Shown here in pieces: positions 8,903-16,513 of a stretch of 64,000 nt of DNA; within the stretch, counting starts at the first letter, position 1; every line of letters begins with the position of its first letter. This DNA comes from CAVOOW01 sp963697675. Lineage in GTDB: Bacteria > Actinomycetota > Actinomycetes > JACCUZ01. The stretch is from contig CAVOOW010000004.1 in NCBI GenBank assembly GCA_963697675.1, positions 62,001-126,000 on the forward strand. The letters run 5' to 3'. A program made the position numbers and the translations under genes. The notes beneath the pieces were generated by a model. That model was not told the DNA's origin. It was given only the letters and a program-made list of their open reading frames with translations, and made no database searches.

Positions 8903-9678
8903 GCCGCCAACGGGGCGACCAGGCGCGGCAGGGTCTGACCGATGGGTTCGCGCAGCAGCGCAGAAGCCAGGTCGTCGTACGGCGTCGGGTCACGGTTGAC
9001 GATCACCAGTCGCGCCCCGGCGGCCACCGCGACCTTGGCCAACCCTGCCGCCGGTTGCACCTGCAGGGTCGTGCCCACTGCCAGCAGGAGGTCGCAGTGG
9101 GCGGCCTCGCGCGTGGCGGCTCGCAGCACGTCGACCTTGAGTGACTCGCCGAAGGAGATCGTGGCGGCCTTCTGGATCCCTCCGCAGGCCAGACAGGCAG
9201 GGTCGGGCTCGCCCGCCATGACGCGGTCGAGGTTCTCTCGCATGCGCGTGCGGTGCCCGCAGGACAGGCAGTCGACCTCGAACAGCGTCCCGTGGATCTC
9301 GATGACCCGGGCAGGATCGTTGCCCGCGCGTTGGTGCAGCCCGTCGATGTTCTGGGTCACGATGGCGCCCAACCGTCCCGAGCGCTCGAGGTCGACGAGT
9401 GCACGGTGACCCGGGTTGGGGCGTGCGTCCCAGGCCGGGTGCGACAACCGGTTGCGCCACGCCAGCTCGCGGACCGCCGGGTCGGCCAGGTAGTTCTCCA
9501 ACGTGAACAACGCCTGGGCACCCGGGTTTCGCGTCCAGACGCCTTGCGGGCCGCGGAAGTCAGGTATTCCCGACTCGGTGCTGATGCCGGCTCCGCTGAG
9601 CACGCTCACGCGCGACGCCGCGCGCAGCCAGCCCGCGACCTCGCTGTCTACTGCCACGGCTTGCACCTTAGTGGGCAC
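8899..9678 (-). CDS. NAD-dependent protein deacylase, sirtuin family
   Basis: A 259-residue Sir2 protein. Visible motifs are GAGISTESGIPDFRG (NAD binding, residues 29-43), TQNIDGLHQRAG (108-119), the catalytic His129 in IEIHGTLFE, and zinc ligands Cys137, Cys140, Cys162 and Cys165. I see no Ala-x14-Tyr-x2-Arg acyl-lysine pocket of the SIRT5 class, so deacetylation is the plain expectation. The GTG at 9678 gives the full length; a second GTG at 9666 is possible and would avoid crowding the divergent SDR gene. The gene is translationally coupled to the S66 peptidase. Confidence 0.9.
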   Translation of the reverse strand: MPTKVQAVAVDSEVAGWLRAASRVSVLSGAGISTESGIPDFRGPQGVWTRNPGAQALFTLENYLADPAVRELAWRNRLSHPAWDARPNPGHRALVDLERSGRLGAIVTQNIDGLHQRAGNDPARVIEIHGTLFEVDCLSCGHRTRMRENLDRVMAGEPDPACLACGGIQKAATISFGESLKVDVLRAATREAAHCDLLLAVGTTLQVQPAAGLAKVAVAAGARLVIVNRDPTPYDDLASALLREPIGQTLPRLVAPLAA

Positions 9679-9698
9679 GTGTGCGCAGGATGACCGCC

Positions 9699-10463
9699 AT
9701 GGACTTGGGACTGCGCGATCGGGTGTACGTCGTCACGGGTGCAAGCAGAGGGCTGGGACGGGCCAGTGCGCTCGCGCTGGCGGCTGAGGGCGCCAAGCTG
9801 GTCCTGTGCAGCCGTGACGAGGAGACGTTGAACGCCGTCGCCCAGGAGTGCGGGGGCCACGACAACGCCATCGCCGTCGCCGGTGACCTGTCCCAGGGCG
9901 ACACGGCCGGCCGACTGGTGGCGGCGGCGAGCGGCCGCTGGGACCGGCTCGACGGCGCGCTGATCTCGGTCGGAGGACCGAAACCGGGGCCGGTCATCGA
10001 CATCACCGACGACGACTGGCGAGTCGGCTTCGAGACCGTCTTCCTGGGCCCGCTGCGCGTGGCCCGGGCGGTCGCGGCGGGGATCGGCGAGGACGGTGGC
10101 TCGATGGTCTTCGTGCTGTCGTCGTCGGTCAAGCAACCGGTCGACGGGCTCGCGACCTCGAACGGGCTGCGGCCCGGCGTCGCCATGACGGCCAAGACGA
10201 TGGCCGACGAGCTCGGTCCTCGTGGCATCCGGGTCAACGGTCTGCTCCCGGGTCGCGTCGACACCGACCGGGTCCGCGAGCTCGACGCGATCGCTGGCCG
10301 TGGCGACAAGGCCCGTCGTGAGTTCGAGAGCCGCATCCCGCTGCGACGCTATGGCGAGCCGGAGGAGTTCGGCCGGGCCGCCGCCTTCCTGCTCTCCCCC
10401 GCGTCGTCCTACATCACCGGCGTGATGCTCCCCGTCGACGGCGGGCTCATCCGCAGCGTCTGA
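9699..10463 (+). CDS. SDR family oxidoreductase lacking the usual Tyr-Lys catalytic pair
   Basis: A 254-residue Rossmann protein starting MDLGLRDRVYVVTG; Met codons at 9681 and 9690 are alternatives. The cofactor motif TGASRGLG is at residues 13-20 and the final strand (SSYITGVMLPVDGG) is classical. The active site is unusual: Ser141-143 is followed by SNGLR (154-158) where YxxxK is expected, and the NNAG motif is replaced by SVGGPKPG. A group of SDR proteins annotated as 3-oxoacyl-ACP reductases shares this SN-LR pattern, so it may be family-typical rather than decay. Substrate unknown. Confidence 0.8.
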   Translation: MDLGLRDRVYVVTGASRGLGRASALALAAEGAKLVLCSRDEETLNAVAQECGGHDNAIAVAGDLSQGDTAGRLVAAASGRWDRLDGALISVGGPKPGPVIDITDDDWRVGFETVFLGPLRVARAVAAGIGEDGGSMVFVLSSSVKQPVDGLATSNGLRPGVAMTAKTMADELGPRGIRVNGLLPGRVDTDRVRELDAIAGRGDKARREFESRIPLRRYGEPEEFGRAAAFLLSPASSYITGVMLPVDGGLIRSV

Positions 10464-10477
10464 GCGGTCGAGGGCGC

Positions 10478-12425
10478 TCAGGCGGTCAGGCCAGTCAGGC
10501 CGGTCAGGCCGGGCTCCACCGGCTCCGGCAGGTCCCCGGCGATGCTCCCGCGCGTCCTGGTTGGCGAACTGCGTGCGGTAGAGCTCGGCGTAGAGGCCGT
10601 CGGCGACCAGCAGCTCGCTGTGCCGACCGCGCTCGACGATCCGGCCACCGTCCACGACGAGGATCTGGTCGGCCCCGCGCACCGTCGAGAGGCGGTGGGC
10701 GATCACCAGCGAGGTGCGGCCGGTCAGGGCGGTCTCGAGAGCGCGCTGGACTGCCGCCTCGGACTCGGAGTCGAGGTGTGCCGTGGCCTCGTCGAGGACC
10801 ACGACGTCGGGCGCCTTGAGCAGCAGCCTGGCGATGGCCAGCCGCTGCTTCTCGCCGCCCGAGAGCCGGTAGCCCCGGTCGCCGACCATGGTGTCCAGCC
10901 CGTCGGGCAGGGACCTGACCAGGTCCCAGATCTGTGCGGCGCGGCAGGCCTCGACGATGTCGGCCTCGCTCGCGTCCGGACGCGCGTAGAGGAGGTTGGC
11001 CCGGATCGTGTCGTGGAACATGTGCGCGTCCTGGGTGACGACGCCGACGACGTCGTGCAGTGACTCGAGCGTCACATCACCGACGTCCTGACCGCCCACG
11101 CGCACCGAGCCGGAGCTGACGTCATACAACCGAGCCACCAGCGCGGTGATGGTCGTCTTGCCGGCGCCCGACGGACCGACGAGAGCAGTCATCGTGCCGG
11201 GCGAGACCTCGAACGAGACGTCGTAGAGCACCTGCTGGCTCGGGGCCTGGTCGAGGACGGCGACCGACTCGAGCGAGGCCAGCGACACCTCGCTGGCGGT
11301 GGGGTATTTGAACGACACGTTGCGGAACTCGACCGCGGCGCTGCCCTTCGGCAGGACCTTCGCGTCGGGCTTGTCGTCGACCATGGGTGGCAGGTCGAGG
11401 ATCTCGAAGACGCGCTCGAAGCTGACGAGTGCCGTCATCACGTCGACCTGAACGTTGGACAGCGCGGTCAGCGGTCCGTAGAGACGGGTCAGCAGGGCGG
11501 CCAGCGCGACGAGGGTGCCGAGCGTGATGTCGCCGTCGAGCACCAGCAGGCCGCCGACGCCGTAGACCAGTGCCGTGGCGAGCGACGCGACGAGAGTCAG
11601 GCCCGTGAAGAAGACACGTCCGTACATCGCCTGGGTGACCCCGATGTCGCGCACCTGCCCGGCCTTGCCCGCGAACTGCCGCTCCTCATCGCCCAGCCGG
11701 CCGAAGATCTTGACGAGCAAGGCGCCCGAGACGTTGAACCGCTCGGTCATCGTCGTGCTCATGTCGGCGTTGAGCTGCATCGCCTGGCGCGAGATGCCCT
11801 GCAGCTTGCGACCCACCCACCGGGCGGGGAGCAGGAAGACGGGCAGCAGGACCAGCGCGCCGATCGTGATCTGCCAGGACAGGAAGAGCATCGCGGTGAT
11901 CACCAGTACGAGGCCGACGACGTTGGAGACCACGCTGGACAGCGTCGAGGTGATGGCCTGCTGGGCGCCGATGACGTCGGTGTTGAGCCGGCTCACGAGG
12001 GCGCCGGTCTGGGTGCGGGTGAAGAAGGCGACGGGCATCCGCTGTACGTGGCCGAACACCAGGGTGCGCAGGTCGTAGATCAGGCCTTCACCGACCCGGG
12101 CAGAGAAGTAGCGCTGGATGAGCGACAGCCCGGCGTCGAAGATCGCGATGCCCGCGATGGCCAGGGCCACGCCGATGACAACGCTCCTGCTGCCGCTGCC
12201 GTTGGTGTCGACCTCGTCGATGACCACACGGAACAGCAGAGGGATCGCGACGCTGATGATCGCGTCGACGATGACGAGCACGAGAAAGATCGAGATCTCG
12301 AACTTGTAGGGCGTCGCGAACCCGGCAATGCGTCGCACCGTGCCGGGTGCGAGCTTCCGCTTCGTGACCTCGCTGTCGCGGGTGAGCGACCGCATGGCCA
12401 TCCACGGGTTGTTCGACGACACCAA
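10478..12425 (-). CDS. ABC exporter, fused membrane and ATPase domains
   Basis: A type IV (exporter-type) half transporter. Six membrane helices lie between about residues 40 and 310, the first being SIFLVLVIVDAIISVAIPLL. In the ATPase domain, Walker A GPSGAGKTT is at 417-425, the signature LSGGEKQR at 521-528, Walker B VVVLDEATAHLD at 541-552 and the switch His in VIAHRLS. Substrate unknown; homodimer likely. The literal frame continues past residue 625 to 9648 across the opposite SDR gene, which is implausible. One extra base near 10545 would instead give a tail ending GLTGLTGLTA and a TGA at 10478-10480, about 648 residues in all, so I end it there. Confidence 0.8.
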
Positions 12426-12578
12426 GCGCCTCCGATATATCGCTGATCTCCTGACGGGCCCAACGCTCCGACCGGGCGGTGGCTTCCCACCCTGACGGTA
12501 CGTCGCCCGTCTGACAGGTGCGCTCTGGGCGAACGCGCAGTCAGCAGCAGAGGTCTACGGAGGTTGTGAACGCAGCGG

Positions 12579-12995
12579 TCAGAGCGCTCGCATCTGGTTG
12601 TTCCTGGCGTCGTGGGTGACCTCGGCGAGCCCGAGCGCCTCCAGCAGCGGCGGCAGGTAGACGCCGAACCGGCCGCGCAGTCCCTTCTTCAGGCCGTACC
12701 AGCCGCCGACCGGGTTGTCCGGCGAGCGTCCCCACGCCTCGACGGTGCCCTCAGGGGCCGGTTTCTGCTCGTCCGCTCCGCCCAGGGGCATCCAGTCGCC
12801 ATGGGCTCTGAGCATGGCGTGCAGGTCCTCGATCGCCCGCAGGTGATAGCGCAGCTGGGTGCCACCGACCTGGCAGACCAGGGCGGGCGGGTCGACGTCG
12901 GCGGCCTTCCACATCTGGTACTCCGCCTTGCCGGGCGGGGTGGTGAGCCGCCACGGGTCGTCCTGGGTGCCGGTGCCCTTCGGTTCCTGTGTCAT
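12579..12995 (-). CDS. Conserved hypothetical protein
   Basis: A 138-residue soluble protein starting MTQEPKGTGTQDDPWRLTTP. Conserved-looking segments are GKAEYQMWKAADVDPPALVC, LRYHLRAIEDLHAML and RSPDNPVGGWYGLKKGLRGR. No signal peptide or membrane helix. I do not recognise a catalytic site and assign no function; DUF-type hypothetical proteins of this look are common in actinobacteria. It ends seven bases after the next upstream gene's frame closes, so it is probably transcribed with the 97-residue protein just upstream. Confidence 0.7.
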   Translation of the reverse strand: MTQEPKGTGTQDDPWRLTTPPGKAEYQMWKAADVDPPALVCQVGGTQLRYHLRAIEDLHAMLRAHGDWMPLGGADEQKPAPEGTVEAWGRSPDNPVGGWYGLKKGLRGRFGVYLPPLLEALGLAEVTHDARNNQMRAL

Positions 12996-13002
12996 CGCGG
13001 GC

Positions 13003-13296
13003 TCAGCCGTACGATCCGACGAGGGTCGCGTCGCTCGGCGCGGGTGGCTCCGCGCAGCGCTGCGGCAGCTCGCGCTGGAACTCGGCGAAGGCCGGCAGCG
13101 TGGCGAGCGGGTTCGCCGCCCCGGAATAGCTCGCGACGTGCACGAAGGACACGCCGTCGGCGAGCCGGTAGGTCGCGTAGCGGAAGTCGCCCGGGTCGAG
13201 GTCGGCCAGGGCTGTGTAGACCGCCTCCACCAGACGCGCGTTGTCGTCGGCTGCCTCAGGCCGGGTCCGGTAGCGGACGATGACGTTCCTGGTCAT
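13003..13296 (-). CDS. Small hypothetical protein, possible dimeric alpha/beta-barrel fold
   Basis: A 97-residue protein starting MTRNVIVRYRTRPEAADDNA. The sequence VIVRYRTRPE, ALADLDPGDFRYATYRLADG and FVHVASYSGA alternates strands and helices like small ABM/DUF-type monooxygenase-fold proteins, but no active-site residues can be named. I start it at the ATG at 13294-13296. It is divergent from the HxlR-type regulator, with an inverted repeat between the two start codons, so it may be that regulator's target. Confidence 0.65.
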   Translation of the reverse strand: MTRNVIVRYRTRPEAADDNARLVEAVYTALADLDPGDFRYATYRLADGVSFVHVASYSGAANPLATLPAFAEFQRELPQRCAEPPAPSDATLVGSYG

Positions 13297-13361
13297 GAGC
13301 GGGTCTCCCATCCGGGTGCAGATCGCGGTGCTCTCGGCGACGAGACCTAACCTAGCAGCGA

Positions 13362-13378
13362 ACTTGCATTACGCAAGT
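13362..13378. promoter_or_regulatory. Candidate operator: ACTTGC-N5-GCAAGT inverted repeat
   Basis: A perfect 6-bp inverted repeat with a 5-bp spacer sits between the divergent starts at 13296 and 13417, about 40 bases before the HxlR gene start. A TTATGAT element near 13404 could be the -10 of that gene. The position fits an autoregulatory site shared by both genes. Confidence 0.5.
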
Positions 13379-13416
13379 CCGATTGCAGATACGAACCATC
13401 GAGTTATGATCGCCGC

Positions 13417-14101
13417 ATGTCGCCGCACGCCGCGTCCCCGCAAGCAGCCATGCGCAGCTATGCGCAGCTGTGCGGCATCGCCACGGCCCTCGACGTGATC
13501 GGTGACCGCTGGACCCTTCTCGTCGTACGAGACCTCCTCCTCGGGCCGCTGCGGTTCAGCGACCTCGCCGAGGGGCTGCCCGGCATCGGCACCAACACCC
13601 TGACGACGCGGCTCAAGGCGCTGGAGGTCACCGGCGTCGTCCACCGGCAGCTGCTGCCCCTGCCCGAGCGCGGCACGGTCTACGAGCTGACGACCTACGG
13701 CCGCGAGCTCGAGCCCATCCTGCTCGCACTGGGTCGCTGGGGGACCAGGAGCATGGGGACCCTCCCGCCCGACGTCACGACCCGCTCGCGATGGCTGGTC
13801 GCGGCGATGCTCGCCTTCCATGACGACACTCAGCAGGTCCCCCTCCTGACCACCTGGGAGCTGCGGCTGACCGACGGCGCGTTCACGGTGCGCGCCAAGG
13901 ACACGAAGCTCACCGTCAGCGCCGGGCGCGCCCGAGCGGGCCGACCTCGTCCTCACCGCCGCGGACGACCAGCTGCACCGGCTGCTGACCCGGCAGGTCA
14001 GCCCCACCGAGGCGGTCGCGTCCGGCGCCATCACGGTCGAGGGCGACCCGACAGCACTTGCGCAACTGGTCGAGCTGTTCCAGTTCCCCACCCTCAGCTG
14101 A
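13417..14101 (+). CDS. HxlR-type winged-helix regulator with C-terminal SCP2-like domain, one frame break
   Basis: The N-terminal HxlR/MarR-like domain reads SYAQLCGIATALDVIGDRWT, LLLGPLRFSDLAEGLPGIG, then NTLTTRLKALEVTGVV and the beta wing PERGTVYELTTYGREL, within residues 10-100. The C-terminal part resembles the sterol-carrier (SCP2) domains found in many actinobacterial regulators of this type. The frame breaks at 13924-13926, again GGGC for GGC, and continues as PERADLVLTAADDQLHRLLT to FQFPTLS and the TGA at 14099-14101; restored length about 227. Cys18 in the QLCG motif is the conserved N-terminal Cys of redox- or aldehyde-sensing HxlR proteins. Confidence 0.85.
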
Positions 14102-14129
14102 CATTCGCGCTATCCGACCCTCAGCTGAC

Positions 14130-14186
14130 TTTGTGGACTCTCCCGCACCAGACACGCCGTCGAAGCGGTGTGTCGGAGTCCACAAA
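14130..14186. terminator. Inverted repeat at a convergent junction
   Basis: Arms TTTGTGGACTC (14130-14140) and GAGTCCACAAA (14176-14186), perfect over 11 bp, separated by 35 bases. It lies between the HxlR gene end and the acyl-CoA dehydrogenase end, so a bidirectional terminator is likely. Confidence 0.65.
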
Positions 14187-14203
14187 AGGGCTGGCGGCGA
14201 GAG

Positions 14204-15355
14204 TCAGAAGGCGGAGATGCCGGTCAGAGCGCGGCCGATGAGCAGCTTCTGGATCTGGCTGGTGCCCTCGTACAGCGTCGTGACCCGGGCGTCGCGCAAG
14301 AACTTCGCCGCCGGGTAGTCGTCCACGTACCCGTAACCGCCGTGCACCTGGATGCACGCGTTCGCCACCCGCACCGACGCCTCGGTCGCGAACAGCTTGG
14401 CCTTCGAGGCGGCCAGCGAATAGCGCTCGCCGCGGGTCTTCAGGTCCGCCACCGCCCACGTCAGCAGCCGCGACGCGTCGACGTCGACCGCCGAGTCGGC
14501 GATCATCTCCTGCACCAGCTGGTGACCGGCAATGGGCTTCCCGAACTGCTCGCGCGAGCCCGCGTAGCCGATCATCGACTCGAGCGCCGCCTGCCCCACT
14601 CCGGTGGACGAGGCCGCGATCGACATGCGCCCGTCGTCCAGCGCCGACAACGCCACCTTCAGACCCGAGCCCTCGCCGCCGAGCAGCGCCTCAGGACCGA
14701 CCTCGACACCGTCGAGCACGAGCTCGGCGGTGTCGCACGACCGCAGCCCGAGCTTGCCGTGCAACGGGTTCGCGCTGAAGCCGGCCGCCGACGTGGGCAC
14801 CAGGAACGCCGAGACCCCCTTCGAACCGGGCCCGCCCGAGCGAGCCATCACGAGAGCGACACCGGCGATGGAACCGTTGGTGATGAACACTTTCCTGCCG
14901 TCGATGCGCCACCCACCACCCGGCAGCTGAACAGCCGTCGCACGCAGGTCGGACGGGTTGGAACCGTGGTCGGGCTCGGTCAGGCCGAAGCAGCCGAGCA
15001 CCTCGCCGGTCGCCATCCGCGGCAGCCACTGCTCCTTCTGAGCATCGGTCCCCCATCGTTCGATCGAGCCGGCGACGAGCCCGAGGTGCACCGAGATGAT
15101 CGAGCGCACGTTGGCGTCGCCTCGACTGAGCTCCTCGATGAACAGGCAGTAGGTCAACGGGTCCGCCCCGCCGCCGCCCCATCTCTCGCCGATGGTCATG
15201 CCGACGAAACCGGTCTCGCGCAGCCCGTCGAGAGCCTCCTGCGGAAAGCGTTCCTCGCGGTCGTTGCGCAGCGCGTCCGGCACGACGACCGCATCGACCC
15301 ACACCCGCACGGCCGACTGCACGGCGCGCTGCTCGTCGTTCAGCGACAGGTCCAT
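14204..15355 (-). CDS. Acyl-CoA dehydrogenase
   Basis: A 383-residue FAD enzyme that introduces the alpha-beta double bond into an acyl-CoA. Domain order is normal: N-terminal helical domain (MDLSLNDEQRAVQSAVRVWV), middle barrel with LGCFGLTEPDHGSNPSDLR and the strand GRKVFITNGSIAG, and the C-terminal helical domain with SREQFGKPIAGHQLVQEMIA, IQVHGGYGYVDDYP and LYEGTSQIQ, where the glutamate is the usual catalytic base. Chain-length specificity cannot be read. The start ATG follows immediately after the TAG of the enoyl-CoA hydratase gene, so the pair forms a beta-oxidation-type operon. Confidence 0.92.
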   Translation of the reverse strand: MDLSLNDEQRAVQSAVRVWVDAVVVPDALRNDREERFPQEALDGLRETGFVGMTIGERWGGGGADPLTYCLFIEELSRGDANVRSIISVHLGLVAGSIERWGTDAQKEQWLPRMATGEVLGCFGLTEPDHGSNPSDLRATAVQLPGGGWRIDGRKVFITNGSIAGVALVMARSGGPGSKGVSAFLVPTSAAGFSANPLHGKLGLRSCDTAELVLDGVEVGPEALLGGEGSGLKVALSALDDGRMSIAASSTGVGQAALESMIGYAGSREQFGKPIAGHQLVQEMIADSAVDVDASRLLTWAVADLKTRGERYSLAASKAKLFATEASVRVANACIQVHGGYGYVDDYPAAKFLRDARVTTLYEGTSQIQKLLIGRALTGISAF

Positions 15356-16183
15356 CTACGACCGTCCTGCCAGGTCGCGCAGCCGCCCGGCCTGCGCGGC
15401 TCGCTCCGCCGCACGCTGGTCGTCGTACGACCGGGTGCCCGCGTCCCGCAGCAACCCCTTGGTCGCGCGTACGGCGCCCGCCGGTGCGGCAAGGAGCGCG
15501 GCGACCAGGTCGCTCGTGGCCGCGTCGAGGTCCTCTCGCGGTACGACGAGGGTGGCCAGCCCGGTTGCCGCGGCTTCCTCCGCTCCGACCCACCGTCCGG
15601 TGGCGCAGATCTCCAGTGCGCGGGCATAGCCGACCGCCTCGACGAGAGGCTGCGTGCCGCCGAGATCGGGCACCAACCCGAGACTGGGCTCGCGCATCGC
15701 CAGCTGCACGTCGTCGGCCATCACGCGAAGGTCGCAGGCCAGCGCCAGCTGAAAGCCCGCACCGATCGCGTGACCCTGCACGGACGCGAGGCTGACCACG
15801 CGCTCGTCGCGCCACCAGGAGAACGCCTGCTGGAACGTGTCGATCGTCTCGTCCAGCGCCGCGTCCGCCATGGAGGCGAGCACTGCGAGACCGGGCTCAC
15901 CGTCGACCCCGGCGCCGAACATCGCACGGTCGAGACCGGCAGAGAACGACTTGCCCTCACCGCGCAGCACGACCACGCGCACCGTGTCGTCGGCGAGAAC
16001 CTGTTTCCCGATCTGCGCGAGCGCGCGCCACGTCGCGGGAGTCTGGGCGTTGCGCTGTTCAGGGCGCGCGAGAGTCACCGTCGCCACAGCCCCGTCGATG
16101 TTCAGCAGGACGCCCCCGTGGTCGTTGCCGGCCGTCCCGTTGTCGATCACCTGCTCATCTAACACGGCGGCCGCAGCCGCCAC
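15356..16183 (-). CDS. Enoyl-CoA hydratase/isomerase family protein
   Basis: A crotonase-fold protein of about 275 residues. The oxyanion-hole segments are GEGKSFSAGLDRAMFGAG and VQGHAIGAGFQLALACDLRV, and MREPSLGLVPDLGGTQPL follows. In classical hydratases a Glu is found just after the second segment (region MREPSLGL). The N-terminus before LLNIDGAVATVTLARPEQRN is Ala-rich and uncertain; a start further in is possible. It adds water to 2-enoyl-CoA or performs a related crotonase reaction, acting on the product of the neighbouring acyl-CoA dehydrogenase. Confidence 0.88.
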   Translation of the reverse strand: MAAAAAVLDEQVIDNGTAGNDHGGVLLNIDGAVATVTLARPEQRNAQTPATWRALAQIGKQVLADDTVRVVVLRGEGKSFSAGLDRAMFGAGVDGEPGLAVLASMADAALDETIDTFQQAFSWWRDERVVSLASVQGHAIGAGFQLALACDLRVMADDVQLAMREPSLGLVPDLGGTQPLVEAVGYARALEICATGRWVGAEEAAATGLATLVVPREDLDAATSDLVAALLAAPAGAVRATKGLLRDAGTRSYDDQRAAERAAQAGRLRDLAGRS

Positions 16184-16191
16184 GCGAGGTG

Positions 16192-16401
16192 TCAGGCCTT
16201 CTTGCCCCGTGTCGCGCCCCCACGGCCGCGCAGGGCCACCCCCGCCTCACTGAGCATCCGATGCACGAAGCCGTAGGAGCGACCCGTCTCGCTGGCGAGA
16301 TCCCGGATGCTCGCACCACTCGTGTAGCGGCGCTTGAGGTCGGCCGCGAGCTTGTTGCGGTCTCCCCCGGTGATCCGCGCACCTTTCTTCAGCTCGGCCA
16401 C
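16192..16401 (-). CDS. Small helix-turn-helix protein
   Basis: A 69-residue basic protein beginning MAELKKGARITGGDRNKLAA. The HTH is RYTSGASIRDLASETGRSYG with recognition helix FVHRMLSEAGV, and the tail RGRGGATRGKKA is basic. Small proteins of this type, next to an ABC-F gene, recur in actinobacteria. No effector domain is present; a nucleoid-associated or regulatory role is possible but unproven. Confidence 0.8.
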   Translation of the reverse strand: MAELKKGARITGGDRNKLAADLKRRYTSGASIRDLASETGRSYGFVHRMLSEAGVALRGRGGATRGKKA

Positions 16402-16513
16402 GCCTGCCTCCTTCGGTCAGAAGATCACGATCAGGCGACCAGGCCCCATGATCGCCTCAACTCCGAGACTGCGCCAGAGTCGATATCGGGCAGGATTTTC
16501 GGGATCCCGGTGG

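Noticed and set aside
14168..16162. 664-codon plus-strand frame across the acyl-CoA dehydrogenase and hydratase genes
   Set aside because: Both genes on the other strand show clear family motifs; this frame has no protein-like segments.
16402..16513. Terminator hairpin after the ABC-F gene
   Set aside because: Only short AGGCGA/TCGCCT arms are present, too weak compared with the other hairpins in the window.
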